46,945 nt of DNA from Gammaproteobacteria bacterium (GCA_003164785.1 PLUE01000051.1:1-46945), one strand, 5' to 3'; positions 19,793-31,100 are shown, counted from the first letter of the stretch. Numbers and translations are program-made. Notes: generated from the letters alone by a model not told the origin.

Positions 19793-21931
19793 TTAGAGCA
19801 CGACGTTGACGCTGATGGCGGTAAAGGTATTGGTGGCGCGGTCGTAGGTCCCGCGCGCCTCCAGCTGCAAGGCCGGCGTCGCTGGCAGCGCCGCGGTCAG
19901 GTCGGTCGCGAACGTGGCGAAGCTGCTGAACACGTTGATGCCGAGCGGCGCCACGGCCAACGGATTGCCGTAGGAGTACGCAGGCAGCGAGACGGGCGTC
20001 AGAGTCACTGGGACGGAGCCGGCAACGTCGGCGTTGCCCGGGAGGGGTGTAGGCGGCTCCGTCGAGACGATGATCGGGCTGGCCGGCAGTGTCGTCAGAT
20101 TGATGCTTTCGGCTCCGATTCGAATGACGCCCGAACTAAAATTCGCATTGGCGAGATCGATGACCGCGCTGCCGGGTGCCGTGCTCGTGCCGGGCGTCAG
20201 GCTCGAGAAGGGCGCGGCGGTCCCCGCACCGCTCCAATATACCCGCAGGCTGGCGGACTGGCACCGCAGCGTGCCGATGCCGCAGGTTCCCGCCACCGCC
20301 GCCACCGTGGTCGCGACCGCGGCCGCGGGCGTGCCCACCGTCTGCACCGAGAGTTCGTCGTTCACCGAGATGGCGGTGAAGTCGGGCGGCGCCGAGCCGA
20401 AGGGTGTCACAATGCCGTCGACAAACAACGAGTCGCCCGGCGTCGTATCGGGCACGGTGATCGCGCCGGTGTTGACCAGGTAGCTCGCGGCCAACGGATC
20501 GGCCGCGGCGCTCGTGCCATTGCCGGCGAAATTGAAATCGGTGACGGGCCAGTCGTTGATGGTCGCCAGGTCCAACTGCACGCTGCCCGACGCGGCCGCA
20601 ACCAACGAGCCCCACAGACTCGTCGGAATCAAGCGTACCGACCCCGTGTTGGTGGCCGACGACCCGGTGGAGTCCAACGTGAGCGCGCCCGTGGGCGCCT
20701 GCTGGACGCCGGAGCAAGCAGTAGAAATAGAATAATCGCAGATGCCGCGTGCAATGATGTGTTGCCCCACGCCGACGGACAGGTAGTTGAGGCCCGTCAG
20801 GCTCGTATTGTCATCCGCGGTGACGATCGTGCTCGGCCCCAGAATGACGGTTGCGTCCGCGGTGCTGTAGACCGAGATTCCATCGTTCAACTGCAGCGTC
20901 GAGCCGCGCAGCGTCAGCGTGTTGCCGTTGCGTGCCACCACGTCGCCCTCGAGGCCCTGTGTGTAGACGTCCTCGAGCGTGCTGCCCGCCACAACGAAAT
21001 TGGCGTAGTACTTTGCCGCCGTCGCGCTGGGTGTGGCCGTCGGCGTGTAGGTCGTGAACGCGGCCGTCACGGTGGTGCCGGCCGACGATTGCGACAGCTG
21101 GCTGATGCCCGTCGCGCCCGTCGAGACGACCCCGTTGACGGTGTAGACCGTGGAGGGGGTGGTGAACATGGTGAGCGAACCCAGGCTGTTCTGCTCGTCG
21201 AAGAACGGCCGCACGTAGACCGTGTAGGTGCCCAGGTCGACGCTCGAATTGATGAGCGGGCCGCGGACCCGGATCATTTTGTTGTCCGGGGGAGCGATGG
21301 CGGCCGTCAGGTACGGCTTGATGGTCACGGTGGCCGGACTGGTCGCGTAGTTGATCGACGACGTCGAGGCCGCGAGATTGAAATCGAGGGCCAACCGTTG
21401 CGCGGCGGTTGTCGCAAAAGTCGGTGCGATGACGAGCGGATTTGCCGGATCCAGGATCACGTTGATCGTCTCGGTGGTCACGGCCAGACCCGTCGAATCC
21501 ACCACGGTGGCCTGCTGGGGCAGGCCGTTGACCATGACCGAGATGTTCGCGCCGTTCGTGGGGGTGTAATCTAGGACGATGCTGGCGGACACGTAGCTGC
21601 CGATCGGAATCGTCGCCGTACCCCACAACTCGGCGTAGTTGCTCAACTTCGTGAAGTCGACCGTCTCGACGGTCGCGAGCGCGGTCACCACGGCGCCGTC
21701 GCTGCGCGTCAACGTGATCGAGTCGACGTTGACGATGTAGCTGGTGAAATCGCCGGGGGCGTCGCTCAGCGTGACCCACGCGATGCCGTAGCCGCTGGCG
21801 TCGTTGTTGTTGCCGCATCCGGCCACGAAGACCGCGACGGCGCATAGCAGCGCGGCAAACACGCGACGCGCTGCCCGGGAGACCCGGCTCGGTCCTTGGT
21901 CGGACTCGTAAGTTCCTGAGTATGGGTGCAC
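19793..21931 (-). CDS. Large Ser/Thr-rich lipoprotein, DUF4382-like N-terminus
   Basis: 712 residues from a GTG. A lipoprotein signal is visible: basic SRAARR, a hydrophobic stretch and lipobox FVAGC-GNN. The mature start (VTLSDAPGDFTSYIVNVDSI, TLTRSDG) resembles DUF4382 domains, beta-sandwich modules of exported bacterial proteins. The rest is low in charge and rich in Thr, Ser, Ala and Val. It contains repeated segments on the pattern GxVVxRNGNTLTLRGSTL, VGVGQHIIARG and TAISVNVVL, typical of cell-surface beta-structures (DUF5666-like repeats are possible). The function is unknown. It lies 12 bases upstream of the plpD-like gene; association with that autotransporter is inference. Confidence 0.75.
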   Translation of the reverse strand: MHPYSGTYESDQGPSRVSRAARRVFAALLCAVAVFVAGCGNNNDASGYGIAWVTLSDAPGDFTSYIVNVDSITLTRSDGAVVTALATVETVDFTKLSNYAELWGTATIPIGSYVSASIVLDYTPTNGANISVMVNGLPQQATVVDSTGLAVTTETINVILDPANPLVIAPTFATTAAQRLALDFNLAASTSSINYATSPATVTIKPYLTAAIAPPDNKMIRVRGPLINSSVDLGTYTVYVRPFFDEQNSLGSLTMFTTPSTVYTVNGVVSTGATGISQLSQSSAGTTVTAAFTTYTPTATPSATAAKYYANFVVAGSTLEDVYTQGLEGDVVARNGNTLTLRGSTLQLNDGISVYSTADATVILGPSTIVTADDNTSLTGLNYLSVGVGQHIIARGICDYSISTACSGVQQAPTGALTLDSTGSSATNTGSVRLIPTSLWGSLVAAASGSVQLDLATINDWPVTDFNFAGNGTSAAADPLAASYLVNTGAITVPDTTPGDSLFVDGIVTPFGSAPPDFTAISVNDELSVQTVGTPAAAVATTVAAVAGTCGIGTLRCQSASLRVYWSGAGTAAPFSSLTPGTSTAPGSAVIDLANANFSSGVIRIGAESINLTTLPASPIIVSTEPPTPLPGNADVAGSVPVTLTPVSLPAYSYGNPLAVAPLGINVFSSFATFATDLTAALPATPALQLEARGTYDRATNTFTAISVNVVL

Positions 21932-22027
21932 TAAGATTCCAGTATTTTGACGGGCGGGTGTACGGTTAAGGCTGCGTAGAATAATGGCTTTCGAGAGGCG
22001 GCGCGCAGCAAAGTTCCCTTCGGCCCC

Positions 22028-23128
22028 TCAACGGCGGGTCGGCAGGGGGACTTGTTGGGTGATGCAATGGATGTTCCCCCCCCCCAGCAACACCTCGCGG
22101 GTGGCCACACCGATGATCTTGCGCGTGGGAAAGAGGCGCTTCAAGGTGCGCGCTGCCGCCGCATCCCAGCGTTTGTCGTACAGCGGCATGACGATGCACT
22201 TGTTGGCGATGTAAAAGTTGATATACGAGGCCGGTAAGCGATCGCCGGCGAGGCGCGGCCGGCTTCCGGCCCGCACGTCGATGCCCGCCGCTTCCTCGGC
22301 GGTCATGTACAGGGGCCCCGGCTGGTGAATCTTGTGGATGACCAGCGGCCGGCCGCGCGCATCGCGCGCCCGTCGCAGCCGCTGATAAGCGTCATAGGAG
22401 ATGTCGTACTGCGGATCCTTGCGGTCCTCGGTCCAGGTCAGCGCCACCTGGCCGGGGGCGATAAAGCAGGCAAGTTCGTCGATATGGCCACCAGTCTCGT
22501 CCAGATAAACCCCTTTGCCCAACCAGATCACCGTGCTCACGCCGAGGTAGCGCTGCAGCATGAGTTCGACATCGGTGCGCGACACCGAGCCGTTGCGGTT
22601 CGGATTGAGCAAGCACTCTTCGGTGGTCAAGCACGTGCCCTGTCCATCGACGTGAATCGCGCCGCCCTCGAGCACGAACGACGTGCGATAGCGATCGCTG
22701 CCCTCCAGTTCGAGCACTTTTTGCGCGACTTCGTCATCGCGATCCCAGGGGAAATACAGCCCTCCAGCGAGGCCGCCCCACGCGTTGAAGCTCCAATCGA
22801 CGCCGCGCCGGCGACCCTTGCCATCGATGAGAAAGGTCGGTCCGCTGTCCCGGATCCACGCATCGTTGCTGCTGAGTTCCACGACCCTGACTTCGGGGGG
22901 CAGACGCGCACGCGCATTTTGGAACTGTCCGGCGGAAACGCCGACCGTGACGGGTTCGCCGCTGGCGATGGCGGTCGCGATGGCCGTGAAGGTGGCCTGC
23001 GCGGGTTTGGCGCCATCGCGCCAGTTATCCGTCCGCTCGGGCCATAGCATCCAGCACCCCGAATGCCGCTCGTACTCGGCGGGCATTCGAAAGCCGTCTT
23101 TCGCAGGAATGGATGTCAATGTGCGCAA
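22028..23128 (-). CDS. aguA: Agmatine deiminase (peptidylarginine deiminase family)
   Basis: Hydrolyses agmatine to N-carbamoylputrescine and ammonia. Family marks: MPAEYERHSGCWMLWPERTDNWR, the catalytic-site segment NDAWIRDSGPTF, LEGGAIHVDGQGT, TGGHIDELACF and the nucleophile Cys in GGGNIHCITQQVPLP near the end. I chose the TTG at 23128, which has GGAGG six bases upstream and gives 366 residues (family ~365-370). An in-frame ATG at 23149 has no such site. It is divergent from icd with 56 bases between starts. The partner N-carbamoylputrescine amidohydrolase (aguB) is not in the window, but putrescine uptake and breakdown genes lie at 34422-42204. Confidence 0.93.
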   Translation of the reverse strand: MRTLTSIPAKDGFRMPAEYERHSGCWMLWPERTDNWRDGAKPAQATFTAIATAIASGEPVTVGVSAGQFQNARARLPPEVRVVELSSNDAWIRDSGPTFLIDGKGRRRGVDWSFNAWGGLAGGLYFPWDRDDEVAQKVLELEGSDRYRTSFVLEGGAIHVDGQGTCLTTEECLLNPNRNGSVSRTDVELMLQRYLGVSTVIWLGKGVYLDETGGHIDELACFIAPGQVALTWTEDRKDPQYDISYDAYQRLRRARDARGRPLVIHKIHQPGPLYMTAEEAAGIDVRAGSRPRLAGDRLPASYINFYIANKCIVMPLYDKRWDAAAARTLKRLFPTRKIIGVATREVLLGGGNIHCITQQVPLPTRR

Positions 23129-23184
23129 TGCGGACCTCCGGGCGCGCATGCTAGCATTGCCGCCTCGTTTATAGGAGTGAGCGA

Positions 23185-24492
23185 ATGTCAGAAGTCAGGC
23201 CGTTCAACGTTCAAGTGCCCGTCGGTGGTGAGAAAATCACCATCGCAGGCGGCAAACTGCATGTTCCAGACCAACCCATCATTCCCTTCATCGAGGGCGA
23301 CGGCACCGGCCGCGATATCTGGCGCGCCAGCGTGCGGGTGTTCGATGCGGCCGTGCAGAAGGCCTATGGCGGCAAGCGCAAGATTCATTGGATGGAGGTC
23401 TTCGCGGGCGAAAAGGCCAACAAGGCCTACAACACCTGGTTGCCGGACGAAACCGTCACGGCCTGCCGCGACTATCTGGTGTCGATCAAGGGGCCGCTGA
23501 CCACGCCCGTCGGCGGCGGCATCCGTTCGCTCAACGTGGCTCTCCGGCAGCTGCTGGATTTGTACGTATGCCTGCGTCCGGTACGCTGGTTCAAGGGCGT
23601 GCCCTCCCCGGTCAAGACGCCGGAGAAGGTGGACATGACCATCTTCCGGGAGAACACCGAGGACATTTACGCGGGCATCGAGTTCGAGGCCGGCACGGCC
23701 GATTGCAAGAAATTCCTGGATCTGTTCAAGGCAAATTTCCCGCAGCAATTCGCCAAGATCCGCTTCCCCGAAAGCTCCGGCATCGGCCTGAAGCCCGCCT
23801 CCAAGGAAGGCACGGATCGGTTGTTCCGTTCAGCGGTCGAATACGCCATCGCCAACAAGCGCAAGAGCGTGACGATCGTGCACAAGGGCAACATCATGAA
23901 GTACACGGAAGGTGCATTTCGGAACTGGTGTTATCAATTGGCCGAGCGCGAATTCGCCGACCACGTGTTCACCTGGGAGCAATGGGAAAGGATCAAGGCG
24001 GCTCAGGGTGAAAAGGCCGCCAACGAACAGATGGATGCCGCCAAGAAGGCCGGCAAGGTCATCATCAAGGACGCCATCGCCGACATCACCCTGCAGCAGA
24101 TCCTGACGCGTCCGGACGAGTTCGACGTCATCGCCACGATGAACCTCAATGGCGACTATATTTCCGATGCCCTGGCCGCCCAGGTCGGCGGGATCGGCAT
24201 CGCCCCGGGCGGCAACATCAACTACCTGACGGGCCATGCGGTGTTCGAGGCGACGCACGGAACCGCGCCCAAGTACGCCGATCTCGACAAGGTCAATCCG
24301 GGATCGGTGATCCTGTCGGGCGAGATGATGCTGCGATACATGGGCTGGCTCGAAGCCGCCGACGCAATCATCGCATCGATGGACAGGACCATCGCCCAGA
24401 AAACGGTCACCTACGATTTCGCGCGTTTGATGGAAGGCGCGACCGAGGTCAAATGCAGTGAATTCGGCGACCTGTTGATTCGCAACCTGTAG
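23185..24492 (+). CDS. icd: NADP-dependent isocitrate dehydrogenase
   Basis: 435 residues. TCA-cycle enzyme converting isocitrate to 2-oxoglutarate with NADPH. Motifs: [13 protein letters not shown], the substrate loop [13 protein letters not shown] (the serine phosphorylated by AceK in enterics), [26 protein letters not shown] and [19 protein letters not shown] sits seven bases before the ATG. It is convergent with sthA, which would reoxidise the NADPH made here. Confidence 0.97.
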   Translation: MSEVRPFNVQVPVGGEKITIAGGKLHVPDQPIIPFIEGDGTGRDIWRASVRVFDAAVQKAYGGKRKIHWMEVFAGEKANKAYNTWLPDETVTACRDYLVSIKGPLTTPVGGGIRSLNVALRQLLDLYVCLRPVRWFKGVPSPVKTPEKVDMTIFRENTEDIYAGIEFEAGTADCKKFLDLFKANFPQQFAKIRFPESSGIGLKPASKEGTDRLFRSAVEYAIANKRKSVTIVHKGNIMKYTEGAFRNWCYQLAEREFADHVFTWEQWERIKAAQGEKAANEQMDAAKKAGKVIIKDAIADITLQQILTRPDEFDVIATMNLNGDYISDALAAQVGGIGIAPGGNINYLTGHAVFEATHGTAPKYADLDKVNPGSVILSGEMMLRYMGWLEAADAIIASMDRTIAQKTVTYDFARLMEGATEVKCSEFGDLLIRNL

Positions 24493-24496
24493 GCAC

Positions 24497-24524
24497 CCTC
24501 AGCCAACCGCCCTCAGCCGACCGC
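24497..24524. repeat. 14-bp tandem duplication at the sthA stop
   Basis: CCTCAGCCAACCGC (24497-24510) and CCTCAGCCGACCGC (24511-24524) are adjacent copies with one difference. On the minus strand both read Ala-Val-Gly-stop. The difference is GTC versus GTT, synonymous for Val. The second copy is the real end of sthA. Confidence 0.85.
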
Positions 24525-25946
24525 CCGCGCAAGCTGCAGCTGCGCGGGCTGCACCCCGGTGCGCTGCTTCATGACGTCGAAGGCCGCGATGCGATAGGCC
24601 TCGGACATCGTCGGAAAATTGAAGATCTGCTCGACGAAGAAGTCCGCCGTGGCCGCGGCGGCGATGGCCGCCTGACCGAGGTGAACGAGTTCGGTGGCGC
24701 CCTCGCCGATCACCTGCACGCCCAGCACGCGTCCGGACAGCCGCTCGCAGACGAGCGCAAGGAAGCCCTCGGACTCCCCGACGATGTGTGCGCGCGCGAC
24801 TTCACTGAAGTCGGCGCGGCCGATGATCACGTCGATCTTCTTCGCGACCGCCTCGGTCTGCGAGAGTCCGACACAGGCAATTTCCGGAATCGTATAGACG
24901 CCCGTGGGTACCAGACTGGTGAGCAGCGGCGGCGGCAGACCGAACGCCGCCAACGCGGCGCGGCGTCCCTGATCGGCGGCCGCACAGGCGAGAGCCGGCG
25001 GTCCGATCGCATCGCCGGCGGCATAGATGCCGGCGATGTTGGTCTCGAATCGCTCGTCGACCCGCACGTGGCCCCGGGCGTTGATGTTCAGCTTCAGCCG
25101 ATCCAACCCGATGCCGTCGAGATTGGCCACGCGGCCGAACGCCGCGAACACGATGTCCGATTTCAGGACTTCGCCACCCTTGAACTGCACCTCGACCTGC
25201 GAAAATCCGTCGAACCGTGCCGCCACGACCTCTTCACCGGCGCGGTAACTGCCGCCCATGGACAGGAACGCACGCAGGAACCCGGCGCGCAAGGCGGGGT
25301 CCAGGAAGCCCAAGGGCTCGGCAGCCTTGTCGACCAAGGTCACGACACAGCCCAAGGCGGCAAATATGGACGCGTATTCGCACGCGATCACGCCGCTGCC
25401 CAACACGATCAGGGTTCGCGGCAGATAGGGCAGGCTCAGGATCGAGTCGCTGTCGAGAACATGCTCATGATCGACGTCGATGGTATCCACGTGCCGCGGC
25501 CTGGACCCCGTCGCCAGGATGATTCGTGGCGACTGCAGCACGCGGCGGGTGCCGTCCAGCCGTTGCACCTCGACACGGTTGGCATCGAGCAGGACGCCCT
25601 TGCCGCGCACCAGTTCCACGTGGTTGCGCGCGAGTTGCGCTTGCAGATAACGATCCTGGGCCGCGATCACCGCATCGACACCCTGCAGCAACGCGGACAG
25701 CGGCGCGTCGCCCCGTAGTTCGACGGCGAGCGACGTCGCGCTTCCGCGCATGCGGCGGTACCGAACCGCCTGCTCGCGCAAGGCCTTGCTCGGAATGGTG
25801 CCGGAGAGCAGACAGGAACCCCCGACCAACGGTTCGCGTTCGATGATGGCTGCACGAAAGCCGGCCTTTGCGGCTTGAATGGCTGCCTTCTGGCCCGCCG
25901 GCCCCGACCCGAGACAGATCAAATCGAAGTCGGTGGACGGTTGCAT
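24513..25946 (-). CDS. sthA: Soluble pyridine nucleotide transhydrogenase (SthA-like flavoprotein)
   Basis: 477 residues, pyridine nucleotide-disulfide oxidoreductase fold. FAD motif GSGPAGQKAAIQAA near the start; NAD(P) motif VLGSGVIACEYASIFAALG; a second FAD motif IYAAGDAIGPPALA; dimerisation domain at the end. The redox site reads GGSCLLSGTIPSKALRE: only one of the two cysteines of lipoamide dehydrogenase-type enzymes is kept (C...T instead of C...C). That is the mark of SthA, which passes hydride between NADPH and NAD+ without a disulfide. It is convergent with icd, and its start is five bases from the end of the HDOD gene. Confidence 0.87.
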   Translation of the reverse strand: MQPSTDFDLICLGSGPAGQKAAIQAAKAGFRAAIIEREPLVGGSCLLSGTIPSKALREQAVRYRRMRGSATSLAVELRGDAPLSALLQGVDAVIAAQDRYLQAQLARNHVELVRGKGVLLDANRVEVQRLDGTRRVLQSPRIILATGSRPRHVDTIDVDHEHVLDSDSILSLPYLPRTLIVLGSGVIACEYASIFAALGCVVTLVDKAAEPLGFLDPALRAGFLRAFLSMGGSYRAGEEVVAARFDGFSQVEVQFKGGEVLKSDIVFAAFGRVANLDGIGLDRLKLNINARGHVRVDERFETNIAGIYAAGDAIGPPALACAAADQGRRAALAAFGLPPPLLTSLVPTGVYTIPEIACVGLSQTEAVAKKIDVIIGRADFSEVARAHIVGESEGFLALVCERLSGRVLGVQVIGEGATELVHLGQAAIAAAATADFFVEQIFNFPTMSEAYRIAAFDVMKQRTGVQPAQLQLARAVG

Positions 25947-25950
25947 GATC

Positions 25951-26805
25951 TTAAAGCCCCGCGAGGCTCAATACGTGTTCGCGCTTCCCCAGCAGGGCCC
26001 GCCGGTCGTCGGGGAACACCCCCAGCTGTTCGAACACGGGGCTCTCGAGCACGATCTCATCGCCGAGCAACTGCGGGTACAGGGTATGAGTGGCCAGCAA
26101 GTGCGCCGCGTGCACGGTGCCCGCCAGGTCGCTATGCAGTGACGTCCCGTAATGGCGCCAGTCGCTCGCACCATCTTGAACGTCCTCCGGCAGACCCCAG
26201 TTCTTCATGAGCAGGCGGCCGAACGGCGGTTCGAACTCGACGACCAGGTCGGCGAAGCTGCGAACATCCATCATCGTGCGGCGCTCGGCCTCGAAGCGGG
26301 ACAGTATCTTCAGCGCCAACGCGGCGCCGGTGCGATGCATCAAGGCCGCCAGAAACGCGCTTTCCACGTGCTTGCGGCGCTCGCGCGCGATCTCCTTCGC
26401 CCACAACCCGGCCAGCCACGCTTCGCGCCACAGCTCTTCGGTCTCGGGTTCGTGCCCGGGTGCGACGAAAACTTCGCCGCGCAGCATGACCGCCATCGCG
26501 ATATTGCGAACCTCGGCAACGCCCAACCAGGAAACGGCCTGCTGCAAGGAAACCACGGCCGACCTCGGCCGCAAGGCCGGCGAATTTGCCACCCGCATGA
26601 CCTCACCGGCGAGTGCAGCGTCGGACTGGATCAAGCGCGCAAGCTGGGCCGCAGGCACCGCTTGTTGCGCGGTCAATTGCGCCAGCTGGGCACAGACGCG
26701 CGGCAGGGGCGCGATGTTCTGCGGGACCGTCAACGATTCGTCGAGGTAATCCCGCGCCGCCTGGCCGCGAAGGGGTGACAAAACAACGGCTGACTCGAGA
26801 CTCAC
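25951..26805 (-). CDS. HDOD-domain protein
   Basis: 284 residues from the GTG at 26805, with a G-rich ribosome-binding-like GGGGG upstream. The frame extends to 26952 but that part is Arg/Cys-rich and looks non-coding. Segments [63 protein letters not shown] and [12 protein letters not shown] are typical of HDOD domains. These resemble HD hydrolases but lack the catalytic His-Asp pair and act in signalling, often tied to c-di-GMP. It ends five bases before sthA. No partner domain is present, so its signal is unknown. Confidence 0.85.
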   Translation of the reverse strand: MSLESAVVLSPLRGQAARDYLDESLTVPQNIAPLPRVCAQLAQLTAQQAVPAAQLARLIQSDAALAGEVMRVANSPALRPRSAVVSLQQAVSWLGVAEVRNIAMAVMLRGEVFVAPGHEPETEELWREAWLAGLWAKEIARERRKHVESAFLAALMHRTGAALALKILSRFEAERRTMMDVRSFADLVVEFEPPFGRLLMKNWGLPEDVQDGASDWRHYGTSLHSDLAGTVHAAHLLATHTLYPQLLGDEIVLESPVFEQLGVFPDDRRALLGKREHVLSLAGL

Positions 26806-26896
26806 GCGGTACCCCCGGCAACGACAGTGCCCAATCCTATGGATCGGCAGTGCATCAGGTTGCTTGAGGACCAATTCGGCCCGGCGGCCGCTTATG

Positions 26897-28069
26897 TCAA
26901 ACGAAGGCGGCGTCCAAGGCCTGGCCGAGGTCCGCAATGAGATCCGCAGCATCCTCGAGACCGATCGACAGGCGCACCGTGCCGCGGGTCAGCATGGACG
27001 CCTCGCGCTGTGCGGGCGTGAACTGCTGGCCGCCCAACAACTGCGGCGTCATCACCAACGATTCGGTCGAGCCCACGCTCGAGGTGAGCGAAAACAAGGT
27101 CAACGCGTCCGCGAAACGATTGCCCTCCTCGTAGCCGCCGTCCAGCTCGAAACTCACGACGGTGCCGAAATCCTTCATCTGCCGCTTCGCCAGCGAATGC
27201 TGCGGATGGCTCTTCAGGCCAGGATGGAGCACCCGCTTGACCCGCGCGTGGGCGTGCAGGAACTGACTGACCGCGAGCGCGTTCGCGCATTCCCGTTCGT
27301 AGCGCAGGAAATACGTGCGCAGGCCGCGCTGGATCAAGAACGCGGCATGCGGGTCGAGCGTCGGCCCCATGGAGACCACGTCCTTGCGCATCTGTGCAAT
27401 CAACGCCTCGTTGGCGATGATCGCACCGCCCATGACATCGCCATGGCCGGATGCGTACTTGGTCAGGCTGTGCAGAAAGATGTCCACATCGTAGCCGCCA
27501 TGGTTGTGGAAGCCGGCGAAGGTGTTGTCCATGACGGTCAGGGAATTGGCGCGACGCGCATGGGCGGTGAGATGCTCGATGTCCGCGATCTTGGTGACGG
27601 GATTCGTCGGACTCTCGAACACCACCAGACGCGTCGGCGTTTCGCGCAGCACGCGTTCGATGCCGGCCAGATCCTCGATCGACAAGAGAGTATGGGTCAC
27701 GCCGTATTTCGCGAGCAGGTGTTGGACGATGTAGCGCGTGGGCCCATACGACTCGATGAACGCCAGCACGTGATCGCCCTGCTTGCAGAGCGACAGCAGC
27801 GTCGCCGCGATCGTCGCGACCCCCGAGCCCACGAGCAAGCAGGCCTCCCTGCCCTGCATGTGCGCGAGGGTCATCTCCAATTGCCGCAACGTCGGATTCG
27901 CGTTCCTCGAGTAGAAGAAGCCCTCGCGATCGCCGCCGAGAAAGCGCATGGTTTCGCTGGAGTTGTCGAAGGCGAATTTGACCGATTGATAGATCGGCGC
28001 GACCAGCGGACGATTGTCGGCCGGTACCTGCACGGCGGGCGGGTGATTCACAAAGGTGTTGTTTTTCAT
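26897..28069 (-). CDS. Cys/Met metabolism PLP-dependent enzyme (cystathionine gamma-synthase/beta-lyase family)
   Basis: 390 residues from the ATG at 28069. The frame remains open far upstream (to 29884) only because it is antisense to the flavin/iron-sulfur gene. Family blocks: [57 protein letters not shown], the Asp of VMDNTF and the PLP lysine in [16 protein letters not shown] (Lys204). C-terminal [16 protein letters not shown] is also typical. Whether it is a synthase, beta-lyase or gamma-lyase cannot be settled from the sequence. It is divergent from the flavin/iron-sulfur gene with 93 bases between starts. Confidence 0.9.
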   Translation of the reverse strand: MKNNTFVNHPPAVQVPADNRPLVAPIYQSVKFAFDNSSETMRFLGGDREGFFYSRNANPTLRQLEMTLAHMQGREACLLVGSGVATIAATLLSLCKQGDHVLAFIESYGPTRYIVQHLLAKYGVTHTLLSIEDLAGIERVLRETPTRLVVFESPTNPVTKIADIEHLTAHARRANSLTVMDNTFAGFHNHGGYDVDIFLHSLTKYASGHGDVMGGAIIANEALIAQMRKDVVSMGPTLDPHAAFLIQRGLRTYFLRYERECANALAVSQFLHAHARVKRVLHPGLKSHPQHSLAKRQMKDFGTVVSFELDGGYEEGNRFADALTLFSLTSSVGSTESLVMTPQLLGGQQFTPAQREASMLTRGTVRLSIGLEDAADLIADLGQALDAAFV

Positions 28070-28162
28070 GCTGGCACCATAATCGAGCCGGCGGCGCTTG
28101 GAAAGCACTTGACGGACCCGGAAGCGCGCGGCAGCGCACTTAAACATGTAAAATCGCACGCC

Positions 28163-31100
28163 ATGAACGCCGCCGCCGAATTGACCGATTTCGATGCCCC
28201 GCAGGCCGCCGACCCACGTCCCGAGGAGCGGCTGCGCGAGATCCCGTACAACTACACCTCGCTGGCCGATCGTGAGATCGTCATCCGGTTGCTGGGCGCT
28301 TCCGCCTGGGAGTTGTTGGATGAATTGCGCGGCGAACGTCGCACCGGCCGCTCCGCCCGCATGCTGTACGAGGTGCTGGGCGACATCTGGGTGGTCGAGC
28401 GCAATCCTTTCCTGCAGGACGATTTGATCGACAATCCGAAGCGGCGCCGCCTGTTGATCGACGCGCTGCATCACCGGCTTCGCGAGGTCGAAAAACGCCG
28501 TGAACCTGCCGATAGGCTGCGCGACGAGAAGGTCGCGCGGCTGCTGGTCGCGGCCCGCGAGTCGGTGCGGCGTTTCGAGAAACATTTCACCGACCTCATC
28601 GGCATGCGCAAACGCGCGCGACGCGCACTGCTCAAGCATACCCGCGCCGACAATGTTCGCTTCGATGCCTACGCCCGCGTGACCCACGTCACCGACGCGA
28701 CGGACTGGCGCGTGGAGTTGCCGTTCGTCGTGCTGGCGCCGGATGAGGAAGCCGAGATTCCGAATCTGGTGCGGGACTGCATCGAACTGGGGCTCACCAT
28801 CATCCCGCGCGGAGGCGGCACCGGCTATACCGGAGGCGCCGTACCGCTGACGCCTTGGTCGGCCGTCATCAACACCGAGAAACTGGAAGCGCTGGGGCCC
28901 GTGGAGATGCTGACGCTGCCCGGTGCCGCGGCCGCATCGGACTCGCACGCCACGATTCTGTCGGGCGCCGGCGTCGTCACGAAGCGGGTCGCCGACGCGG
29001 CGGAGCGGGCCGGGTTCGTTTTCGCGGTCGATCCGACCTCCGCCGACGCCTCGTGCATCGGCGGCAATATCGCCATGAACGCCGGCGGCAAGAAGGCGGT
29101 CCTGTGGGGCACGGCCGTCGACAACCTCCTCTGGTGGCGCATGGTGGATCCAGACGGCAACTGGCTCGAGGTGACCCGTCTGGACCATAATATGGGCAAG
29201 ATCCATGACGTCCGTCAGGCGAGCTTCGAACTCGTTTGGAAGGACGGCCGCTCGCATCCGGACCAGGCCAAGGTGTTGCGCCGTGAGCGGCTCGACATCG
29301 ACGGGGCGAGATTTCGCAAGGTGGGCCTCGGGAAGGACGTCACCGACAAGTTTTTGGGCGGACTGCCCGGAGTCCAGAAGGAGGGCTGCGACGGCCTCAT
29401 CACGTCGGGCCGCTGGGTGCTGCATCGGATGCCGAAGCACGTCCGCACCGTGTGCCTCGAGTTCTTCGGCCAGGCACACGACGCGATCCCGAGCATCGTG
29501 GAAATCAAGCGCTATCTCGACACGAACGGCAACGCCAAGGGTGCGATCCTCGCCGGCCTCGAGCATCTGGACGAGCGCTATCTCCGTGCCGTCGGCTACA
29601 GCACCAAGTCGAAACGCGGCGTGCTGCCGAAGATGGTGCTTTTCGGCGATATCGTCGGCGAGAACGACGCCACGGTTGCCGCGGCCACGTCGGAGGTGGT
29701 GCGCATCGCCAATGCGCGCTCCGGCGAGGGGTTCATCGCGGTGAGCAGCGAAGCACGCAGGAAATTCTGGCTCGACCGCGCCAAGACCGCCGCCATCGCC
29801 AAGCACACGAACGCATTCAAGATCAACGAAGACGTGGTCATTCCGCTGGAGCGCCTCGGCGAATACACCGATGCCATCGAACATATCAACATCGAGTTAT
29901 CCATCCAGAACAAGCTGGAGTTGGCGGACGCCCTGATGCGCTATTTTTCCGGCGCCACGGAGTTCGGCGATGCGGAACGGCCGGCGGCCGCGCGCGAACT
30001 CGTCGCGACCGTGCGCGCACGCTGGGCATTCCTGCTCAACTCGATGGGGGAACGCATCGAGACCGCGCGCGACTCCCTGGAAGCCCTCGGAGTCGGCATC
30101 GTGGGCGTGCCCCCCGGCACGTTGTTCGAGAGGTTGCAGGACCGCAGCATCCGGGTCAGCTGGAAGGCGGAACTTCGCGCGGAACTCGCGCGCATTTTCG
30201 TGGGGTCCGCGTTCGCACCGATCCTTGCCGAATGCGAGGCCGTGCACAAGCGGGTTCTCCAGGGACGCGTTTTCGTCGCGCTCCACATGCACGCGGGCGA
30301 CGGCAACGTGCATACCAATATTCCCGTGAACTCCGACAACTACGCCATGTTGAAGACGGCCAACCAGGCCGTGGCGCGCATCATGAAGATCGCCCGCGAC
30401 CTGAACGGCGTGATCTCCGGCGAGCACGGCATTGGAATCACCAAGCTCGAGTACCTGACCGACACGGAGATGGCGGCCTTCCGTGACTACAAATTCCGCG
30501 TCGACCCCGATGGCCGGTTCAACAAGGACAAGCTGATGCCGGGCGCGGACCTGCGCCGCGCGTACACGCCGAGCTTCGGGCTGCTGGGCCACGAATCCCT
30601 GATCATGCAGCAGTCGGACATCAGCACCATCTCCGATGCCATCAAGGATTGCCTGCGCTGCGGCAAGTGCAAGCCGGTGTGCGCCACCCACGTGCCGCGC
30701 GCCAACCTGCTGTACTCGCCCCGTGACAAGATCCTGGCGACGTCGCTGCTGATCGAGGCGTTCCTGTACGAGGAACAAACCCGCCGCGGGGTCTCGATCA
30801 AGCATTGGGACGAACTCTCGGACGTCGCGGACCACTGCACCGTTTGCCACAAATGCGTCACGCCCTGCCCGGTCGACATCGACTTCGGCACCGTGTCGAT
30901 GGCGATGCGCGACCTGCTCCGCCGGATGGGGAAGAAACGCTTCAATCCGGGCACGGCGGCATCCATGTTCTTCTTGAATGCCACCAACCCCCAGACCATC
31001 AAGATGACGCGCAAGGTCATGATCGACTGGGGCTACAAGGCGCAGCGTCTCGCGAATCAGGCGTTGAACAGCCTCGCCAAGGCGCAGACGAAACGACCGC

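Noticed and set aside
19769..21574. 601-codon plus-strand open frame
   Set aside because: Antisense to the lipoprotein gene; Arg/Gly-rich composition typical of a shadow frame.
26864..28162. 433-codon N-terminal extension of the flavin/iron-sulfur protein
   Set aside because: It is antisense to the PLP enzyme gene, and family homology begins after the ATG at 28163.
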